Below are positions 56,388 to 64,000 of a DNA stretch of 64,000 nt, piece after piece. The first letter of the stretch is position 1. Each line of letters starts with the position of its first letter. The stretch lies in contig NW_026943189.1 in NCBI RefSeq assembly GCF_024139115.2, positions 124,001 to 188,000 of the forward strand, given 5' to 3'. The DNA comes from Armigeres subalbatus (taxonomy: Eukaryota; Arthropoda; Insecta; Diptera; Culicidae). The position numbers and the translations under genes are program-made. The notes beneath the pieces were generated by a model that was given only the letters and a program-made list of their open reading frames with translations, ran no database searches and was not told the DNA's origin.

Positions 56388-57135
56388 ATTGAATACTCCT
56401 ACATTCCCTATCACTTCGTCTTCAAGGAATCCAGCAGGACCACGAAGGTTAGGATAGTTTTTGGCGCGTCATGCAAGACCTCATCCGGCTATTCCTTGAA
56501 GGACACACATCTTGTTGGACTTGTCTTCTAGCAAGAGCTCTACTCCATGTACAAGACGCATTGCCATAGTAGCAGACGTCGAGAAGATGTACAGGCAAGT
56601 ACTGCACCATCCCGACGATCGTCGTCTCGTTCGTATCCGATATCGCAGATATCCGTCCGATTCTAACGTTACGTTTGAGTTACAGACTATCATATATGGT
56701 ACGGCGCAACGTACCTTACCATCGACCAGACATAGTTGTATCCTTCTGGTGTCGACCTAGTGATGGGAGATTTCTACGTCGATGATATGTTGTCCAGTGC
56801 ATCTGACGTGAAGTCGGTCAAAGCACTTCGCCTTCAAGTTACTGCCATGCTCCGTTCCGATGGATTTACGCTGAAAAAATGGGCGATGAACGCTCCAGAA
56901 GTCCTCCACGATGTTCTGCCAGAAGATGTGGCCATCCAACCTCTGCACGATTTGCAGGATTAGTAGATAATCTATACGCTCGAAGCTTGCTGCTTCAAAA
57001 TCAAAAGTCGCGCTGCTATCCATGCACCAATCCATCGCCAGACTAGAGCTCTGTGCAGCACATCTGGCAACGCAGCTCATCAAGAAGGTGGATGCCTCGC
57101 TGAATATCACCACCGCCGCCTATTTCTGATCCGAT
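56388..57135 (+). pseudogene. BEL/Pao reverse transcriptase, frameshifted
   Basis: Pieces in different frames: FVFKESSRTTKVRIVF and SGYSLKD (56397-56520), IAIVADVEKMYRQVLHHPDD with the first catalytic Asp region (about 56565-56630), then GDFYVDDMLSSASD with the catalytic YVDD (about 56766-56795), LKKWAMNAPEVL and, after a stop at 56961, the start of the RNase H-like part (QSIARLELCAAHLATQLIK, about 57025-57085). At least four frame breaks and several stops: dead copy. Confidence 0.88.
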
Positions 57136-58690
57136 TTGATTCTGTTTCTGTTACGGCCTCTTGTCCTCGAGGAACCGTCGACAGGTCCTAGAAGAGGAAC
57201 CGTCCTAAACCCCAGACTACTGGTCTATAGCCAACGGTAGTCAACGGGGTGGGCACGCAAGGCCTCTTTTAGTCCTCAAGTCCCAGGGTCGATGGAGGTA
57301 ATGGGGAGGTTTTCGGACTTGCTAAGAATCGGAAGCTTGGAGGTTAGGTTACAAGCAGTTTACTTACGGTAAGTATGGTGGTGACAATGTCAGACTACCT
57401 ACAAGGCCAACTTGCTGCTGGACGGCGTGCACGTATCGCCGATGGCGACATGGGTCTCGGCTCGATGGATTAGCCGACGGGTCGGGTGGCTTGGATTGAC
57501 GGTTCGGTCGACTGATGGCAGGACAGCACGTGGTTGTGGATGACGATAGTAACAAAACTGGTTTGGCTTGGCTTGCTGGTCCGGCCGTCGGACGGTGTGG
57601 CCGTCGTAGTGGCGGAAGGGTGACCTTGTCCTCGATTTGTTGTCGGATGCCCAAGATGGGTCGACGGGTGGTGAAACTTGCTGGATTACCGATGGTTCGG
57701 CCGCCGGATAACGGATTCCGCTGAATTCGGTAGTTATGACCAAAAAAGGGTCGACGGATGGCGGAACTCGACGAATTGCCGACGGATAGCGTGACTCGTT
57801 GGGATGTCTGACGGGTAAAGCGATGCGAAACTCGCAGATTTGCCGATGAATGGTTCGGCCGACGAATGGTGTGGCCGGTTGGAGGTCTGACGGGTGACGT
57901 TGTCCTTACCCGACTTGCGGACGGATGTTGAAAATGGATCGACGGATGACGGAACTCTTCGAATTGCAGATGGAGGGTTCGGCCGACTGATGGCGTAGTT
58001 CGCCGGAATGGCCAACGAATGGCACGATGCGTGGACTTGTCCAACGGACGGTAAAACTCGCCCAATTTAGCCCAAAGCAACCGGTTTCAGAAGGAGTGCA
58101 GGCTCTCCAGTCAACAAAACTTTTAACACACTAAGTTTTCGGAGGGAAATCGCTAGCGAACTATCCAATTTGACTGCCGAAAACCAAGAAAGCACCCCTT
58201 CGCATTGTTCGCTTCCCGGTACCTCATTTCGACTATCGTCCACATTCCCATCCGTTCCGTATGCCGTAGCGCTAGCATCCCAGCTACCAATGAAAGTCTT
58301 CATGCTGCTACTACGCAAAGTTGCAGTGTTCTGAACCGACCCTCTTCACTTTGGTAGTTAGCAAGCATTTGAAAATCGTGAGGATCACTATCTTCTAGAA
58401 TAAATTGAGTTTGAAACACTAAATCCTAATCAAGCACATATTTCTCTTATTTTTTTTAACAAGTGTTCACAACAAACGAGAACAAGATGTGATACTATTG
58501 AACTTTTGAAAAGAAGGCGCAATTCAACTTAGATACCTATACATAACACTTAACACTATTTTTCGGGGCTACAATATATACTTATTTACAAAATCTGCGA
58601 ACGCGACGGGAACGTAGGTTCCCATAATTAGGGCCGTTCTAAAGTAGCCAATGGACGAGTTGGTACTGACTATAAGAATCAAGTCCATAT
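57136..58690. mobile_element. Insertion in BEL Pol, with GC-rich degenerate repeats
   Basis: The RNase H reading (SD after AAYF) stops near 57135 and resumes at about 58690 (VLA..., then WKTFVANRVSKIQ). The intervening 1.55 kb contains a GC-rich stretch (57400-58080) of degenerate GACGGATGGCGGAACTCG-like units. These leave a 238-codon open frame on the - strand (57364-58080), rich in R, P, S and T. Boundaries and class are not fixed; a solo LTR or another repeat is possible. Confidence 0.6.
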
Positions 58691-59737
58691 CTCTCTAGGT
58701 TCTAGCACTGTGCTTCCGTTCCAACCCGCTGGAAAACATTCGTCGCTAATCGCGTGTCGAAGATCCAGGCTACAACAACCAGAGACCACTGGAGGCACAA
58801 AGCTGGTTCCAAAAAGCCTGCCGACGATATTTCGCCTGGCAATAGACATTAGCAAATATTCCCGTTGGTGGCACGGCCTTTCCTGGCTTTCCCTGTGGCA
58901 GGGATATTGACCCAAGACTGTCATCGATCAGGAGAACTTCCCAGCAGCGTCCGACGTATGGCGCAAAGCACCGATTTTGGCAATGAGCGCCGCTTAAGCA
59001 GATTTCGGTTGAGATCTGTTTTCTCGTTAAGCTCGCTACAACAAGCTACGTCGTGTGCTAACATTCTGCGGCCGCTACATTCAGCGATTGAAGGAGCGCT
59101 TAGAGTTACGCAGTTCCGGATCATCACTTCCTCTGTTGATCATTAGTAGCTGTTAGTATTTTATCGTGCATCGTCCTACTCACCACTTCCGTACCACGCT
59201 GAGTACATGCTCTGTCGTTTAGCGCAGAAGGAAACATTTGCTGAGGAGTTATCGGATCTCGCGAACGTGTCGCCAAATCATCATTGTTGAAGTGGCTGAA
59301 AGCGTTCATGGATGCAAACGGTACTCTTCGCGTCGGTGGTCACCTACTGCATGCAGGGCCACTACTCCTGATAGGCACTCTCCGTCAGAAGTTCTGGATT
59401 CTTCGTGGCAGAAACATTGTCAAGTCCATCATTCACCAAAGACACACTTGGTTCCTATCCTCTAGTCCAGCAGAGCACAGTCGATCTACGGATATCGCGA
59501 GTGTCACCGACGCGTCCGTTTTCCGTTTGCGGTGTCGATTATTGTGGCCATATTCGCCTGTTTCCCAACTAAGGCGGTCCCCATCGAGCTAGTGAGCGAC
59601 TTATCAACCCCTGCGTTCATAGCTGCACTTCGTCGTTTAGTCACCCACAGATAAAGGATCATCTAATTCCATTCGGACAACGCCAAAGGGGCTTCGCATG
59701 CACCTAACCTAGTCTATCGCATGTTGAAGACTGAAAC
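58691..59737 (+). pseudogene. BEL/Pao RNase H end and integrase, broken
   Basis: WKTFVANRVSKIQ, TTRDHWRHKAGSKKPADDIS, RWWHGLSWLSL (RNase H/linker), then LRVGGHL, LRQKFWILRGRNIVKSIIHQ (integrase zinc-binding region), VDYCG, SDLSTPAFIAALRRLVTH and HSDNAKGASH (core). The pieces are in shifting frames with many stops. Interrupted at 59737 by a hAT-like element. Confidence 0.87.
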
Positions 59738-62062
59738 CAAAGATGCCAGATTTGAAGACATGTCTTCAATTTGAATCAGAAAAATATATTAGCTCTTTTA
59801 GTGGAATGTATTCAACCGTCTAAGACGAATTAAGTACTCTCCATTTAATTCCACCAGTTAATTTTCGTTATCTTTGCAGATACGTATTTCGACCACAACT
59901 GTGTGGTCGTCTTCAGTGTCTCGTACTCGTAAGTCGAGTCAAGAGTTCAATTTGAATACATTTGAATCTCTGCGAAGACATTTATTTCGTGAAGACATTA
60001 TGATGTCTTTTCAAAATATTTTAAGACTTATCTACTTATTTAAAGATACTTGAAGACAATCAATAAGCCAGCGAATAGAAAATACAATTTTATTACTTAC
60101 TTATAAGTTCTACGACTTCTATATATAGATTATATAAATATAACAAAAGTTATGATAGTCTTTGTCTCGGGCTTAGAAACTCAAACATAAAAATACATTC
60201 ACACCAGCCGGTTGTTAACTGCAACGCATTTCAGTCCTCAGATGCACTTAACTTTAAGTTGTGCGCTTGTAAAAAAATTCCCAATGGCAGCATTCGCGTT
60301 TGAATTTTCCTTGGTGGTGGCGGCGTTTTTCACGTGTCTGTAAAAAGGTATTTCGTTCATTACATCGGATTGGAATGACCGATCTAATTTATGGCATACT
60401 GAATTCTTCTATGATTTGATTTAATCTATTCAACCGTTGAACTGGAAACAGTTTTTTCTTCTGAATTAATTTCTTCTGAATTAATCATCATTTCAAAGGG
60501 GCGTAACTGATTTTGTAAACAAGAGCTTCTCACGTCGCTAGTGGGCACGCGCACAGAAAGGATAGATTTTGTTTTAATCGGGCAATGCTTCCGAAGCGTT
60601 TTCCGATCAAAACAAATCCTATCCAATCCATGCGCTTGTAAGAGAAGGATGAGTAAACGTCAGCAAGCTTTATTTTATCTTAATTTCCACAAGTTCTTTT
60701 GAACTTTCGAAATAAATCCCTTTAATGTTAAATGGATATTTCTGAAAATTTCCATGGTAAATTTCTACGGAAAATCTTCTTAAAAGAAGTTCAGAAAAAA
60801 AACGCAAAAATTCGGTGAAATTTCAATTAAAGACTCAGTAGAAAATTCAGAGAAAAATTGCCACACTTTAGTTAAATTCTTCCTTGAATTCCTTTGGTAA
60901 TGTTTCTAGAAAAATCTTTGGACGTCCTTCCAGTATTTTCTCTGAAAATTCCTCTATGAATTTCTCCAAAAAATCGTTCTGGTATTCTTTCTGAAATTCC
61001 TGCTGAAGTTCCGCCAGAAATTTGCCCGATTCCTGCGAAAGTACATCCAAGAATTCCTTCGGAAGATCCTCCAGAAGTTCCTCAAGAACTCCTCCGGTAG
61101 TTCCTTCACGAATTCCTCCAGCAGTTCTTCCAGGAACTCCTCCGGAAGTTCTAATAGAAATTCTTCCGAAAGTTCCCCCATGAATTCTTTCGGAAGTTTG
61201 TTTAGGAATTCCTCTGGAAGACTTTCCAAGAATGTTGTCAAAAGATTCTACAAAAATGCCTCCGGAAGCAAACCATGAAATTTTTCGGGTATTTCCTTCA
61301 GGATTTCTTTAGACAATTTCTACAGCAATACCTCAAGAAGCTCCTTCAAGAATTCTCCCTGGAAGTTTCTTCAGATTTTTTTTTAGGAATTCCACGGGAA
61401 TTATCCTTCCAGGAATTCATCCAGAAAATCCATCCGGAAATAATCCTGAAGTTTCTACAAAAATACCTTCTCAACTTCCTCCAAGAATTCCTCCTGAAAA
61501 TCCTCCAGCAATTCCTTCTTAAGTTCCTTCAGAAATTTCGCCGGAAGTTCCTTCAATAAATCTTCTGGAAGTTCCAACAGGAATTCCTAGGGAAATTTCT
61601 TCAGCAGTCTTCCAGAAGTAATTAGAAGCTCCATCCAGAAGAAATGCGTATAAGTAATAAGAAGCTCCATCAGAAGTTTATAAGGAAGTTGCTCCAGAAA
61701 TTTATCCGGAAGTTCCCTACGAAAATTCCCCGGATGTTTCTTTTAGTACTTCACGGTAATTTTGAATCCCTCCAACAAAAGAAACCTGGAAATATTCCAC
61801 GTGGGAATTCAGTTTAAAAATCCCTTTTAAATTTTGGGAAAACTCGTTATGCACTGTCTTGTCACTGTCTCTTGAATTCCAACAATTTGAATGTAAAAAA
61901 ATAAACATTATTCCACATCAGTAAAACAAGGAGATTATTGAATTTACATACGTATTGGATTTTGAAATTTCTCGCTGATAATCATAATTTTAATATTGAA
62001 AACATTTGAAGACATTTTTAAACGACTGGGAAGACATTTCAAAATATCATCTGGCATCCCTG
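59738..62062. mobile_element. 2.3-kb hAT-like element inserted in BEL integrase
   Basis: Ends CAAAGATGCCAGAT and, reversed, CAGGGATGCCAGAT. A perfect 8-base target duplication ACTGAAAC lies at 59730-59737 and 62063-62070. Removing it restores adjacent integrase sequence (MLKTET before, DRNLIFDW after). GAAGACAT motifs cluster at both ends, as for transposase-binding sites. No transposase frame; the interior holds the dispersed repeat 59810-59945 and the minisatellite 60870-61720. Confidence 0.9.
60870..61720. repeat. TTCCTCCGGAA-type minisatellite, locus 5
   Basis: About 850 bases of degenerate AATTCCTCCGGAAGTT-like units inside the hAT-like element. It is open in several frames (EEFLEELLEEF-like on the - strand, FLQEFLLK-like on the + strand), so no protein is called. 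Confidence 0.82.
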
Positions 62063-62200
62063 ACTGAAACCGCCGATCGAAACCTAATCTTTGACTGGTG
62101 CTCCGGAAACTAAATAGTTTGGAAATTCATTCCACCACGAGCACCACACGGAGGCCTCTGGGAGACCGCAGTAAAATCCCCATCCGTGCCTTTTTAAATT
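62063..62200 (+). pseudogene. BEL/Pao integrase C-terminal part
   Basis: Continues after the hAT insertion: NLIFDWCSGN, a stop, then WKFIPPRAPHGGLWETAVKS, the characteristic end of the BEL/Pao integrase core. Similarity ends near 62195. Confidence 0.87.
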
Positions 62201-62660
62201 TAAAAACCCATTTTAATTCACCGAGTAGTGATGCTGCCTTTCTCGCATTTAGTCAAGACACTAACCTTATGTGGGGCTTATATGGTTCGATGTACCATTT
62301 TATTCATAACTTTCAAACGCAGCAGTCGATCGTTATGAAATTCAATAGTGATCAACAAGGCTTTGTTCCCCATCGAATAAAACTTGTTGCGAGAAAATCG
62401 GTTAAAGATTACTATAGGAAAATTTGTTTAATGTTCTCTTAGCTTTTGTGCACACACATCCACACACATATACACACACACATACACACACACATACATA
62501 CATACATACATACACACGGACAGACAAAAATGTACTCAGTTCGTCGAGCTGAGTCGATTGGTGTATAACACTATGGGTCACCGATGCTTCTATAAAAAGT
62601 TCGTTTTCGGAGTGAAATGATAGCCTTTCGGTACTACTTCGTTGTACGCGAAAGGCAAAA
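62201..62660. repeat. Dispersed repeat with CA-rich microsatellite
   Basis: Starts near CACCGAGTAGTGATGCTGCC and ends near TACGCGAAAGGCAAAACGTA; GCCTTTC-type sequence is inverted at the two ends. The centre (62447-62518) is a CACACATA/CATACATA microsatellite. I recall this type as common in Aedes; the class is not assigned. Confidence 0.6.
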
Positions 62661-64000
62661 CGTAACACTGACAACTAACTGATAAATTTTACCATAACTA
62701 CTCTCTTCAGAATCTTCTTCAGTGAACCTTTCACAACATGTTTGTTGTGCTTGTAACGTCAGACCTTGGTAGAGGTCAGTTAGCCTAAAAACATAATGAG
62801 TGACGAATAAAATTTTTAGAAATAAACTTTTCAACTGAGTCAAAATAAGGTAAGCTGTCAGGGTCAAATGTCGATTTACTTAAATTAAACTTGGAATAAA
62901 CCATGTTAATATGAGCACTAGAATGCTTCGGCTAGATACCACAAAAAGATTAAAAATTACTAATTTATTGCTTGGTTGAACGAATTCCAGTATGGCTTTT
63001 GCGCTCATATTCTTCAAGCATGCTTGAAGTAGTTCAATCGAGATTTAAACTTGTTAGTTCCACCTAGGGACACAGCAGGTATTTTCGTCTGTTCGTCATA
63101 GTCTCGAAAACCAATAAAAGAGACACTTTTTTGTAAAACGTACCAAATCGTAAGCCCAGGACAAACGTTCTGCTATAGTGGAGTTCTAGCAAATGTATGT
63201 TGCTTTCGTTGGTTTTAGCCCCTACGACGATGGACGGAAATACCTGCCGTGTCCCTATCTAGTTTTCCTATGTAATGCGCGCCACGTGGTTGATTTCACC
63301 TCATCATACTCTACATCGGGAAAAATCTGGACGGAAGATGGTCCCCTGTAGTCCGCTCTCCGGCGTCTTCATTTGTCAACGGGCAACCGAGGGGATCGAA
63401 AATGTGGAGCACAAAATTTAATTACGGCAGTAAATTTAATTTGTGGTTACAAACAACACCGCTGTCATCGTCCTCCGAGCGAACTCGGAGCCTTCGAAGA
63501 CAGTGAAGGAAGGTATGCGAAGGCGCTGCTGTTGGCGAAGTGAATCAAATTACCGAGAGGTGTGCACACAATTCGCCTTTCTATGGCCGACGACGTTGAA
63601 AATTTGGAAGTATTTTTTTTACGAAATAAAGCAAGAAGGATGAGAACCTGGGGTATTTGTGTGAATTATTGCTATAAACGAAAACTGCTCCATTTCACAT
63701 CTTCACTTTTTTTTGCTGACATCTCACCAACGCTCACTGTTGAAACAATATTAAATGTCAGATGCAGAACCAGAACAGTCGTTCTTCAAATGTACTTCGA
63801 CGTTAAAAGACATGCTGATACAAATAGTTCAATATAATAACCAGAACAAGTTGATAGAACTATTCTTTCCGATATAACGATATCTGATTGGTTCTATCGA
63901 GATGTGAGTTGTGCAACATTACAACCTTCAAACAAGAACATTCTCCACAGTGTTCGAACAAGTACAAAGTCAACAGTGGAGCTTAAATCCAATTACGAAG
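62661..64000. other. Unassigned sequence to window end
   Basis: No exon is recognised. Frames at 63443-63643 and 63562-63837 (+) overlap and lack motifs. 63290-63560 is GC-richer and could include untranslated or promoter sequence of a gene beyond the window, but nothing specific supports this. Confidence 0.3.

Overview
The window looks like nuclear DNA of an aedine mosquito (Aedes or a close relative). It is A+T-rich and almost devoid of long ORFs. It carries three tRNA-derived SINEs of the Feilai type, each with a perfect target-site duplication, plus remnants of RT-bearing non-LTR elements, a BEL/Pao retrotransposon, hAT and pogo/Tc1-like elements, several MITEs and many diverged tandem arrays. 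The species is inferred from repeat types and was not tested by search.

Only one host gene is secure: glucosamine-6-phosphate deaminase (GNPDA, Oscillin-like) on the + strand, two coding exons at 7328-8095 and 9360-9428, 278 residues, all catalytic residues present. A second, much weaker host candidate is a pair of possible exons on the - strand near 35.0-35.8 kb.

Layout. 1-7.24 kb: two homologous blocks in the same order (1-3286 and 4475-7240), separated by a 5'-truncated non-LTR fragment; they include two copies of a TTCCTCCGGAA-type minisatellite. 7.3-9.85 kb: GNPDA. 9.85-20.2 kb: gene-poor, with a third minisatellite, MITEs, an RT pseudogene, a SINE and a pogo-like element. 20.2-22.2 kb: a 1.9-kb insertion between 22-bp direct repeats. 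22.4-28.05 kb: a 5.6-kb segment between 21-bp direct repeats. It contains a 4.3-kb inverted-repeat-bounded unit with six diverged copies of one TATA core promoter, two histone-type 3' stem-loops, and a nested hAT MITE. 28.6-28.9 kb: a 99-bp-arm near-perfect hairpin. 32-45 kb: sparse, with small elements and a 705-bp palindromic hAT-like element. 45.2-47.64 kb: an inverted-repeat element full of satellite and minisatellite DNA. 47.9-50.1 kb: a region with GTTCAAAC-rich ends. 50.3-52.3 kb: two tandem arrays and a perfect 38-bp-arm palindrome. 55.5-62.2 kb: a BEL/Pao element broken by frameshifts and by at least two insertions, one a 2.3-kb hAT-like element with an 8-bp duplication. 62.2-64 kb: a microsatellite-bearing repeat and unassigned sequence.

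The best candidate for something undescribed is 23.0-27.4 kb: six TATA/initiator modules with nearly invariant spacing (two single, two divergent pairs), two of which lead after about 240 nt to a histone-like stem-loop, with no recognisable histone coding sequence. Either this is the regulatory skeleton of a decayed histone-type cluster, or a repeat family that makes short RNAs with histone-like 3' ends.
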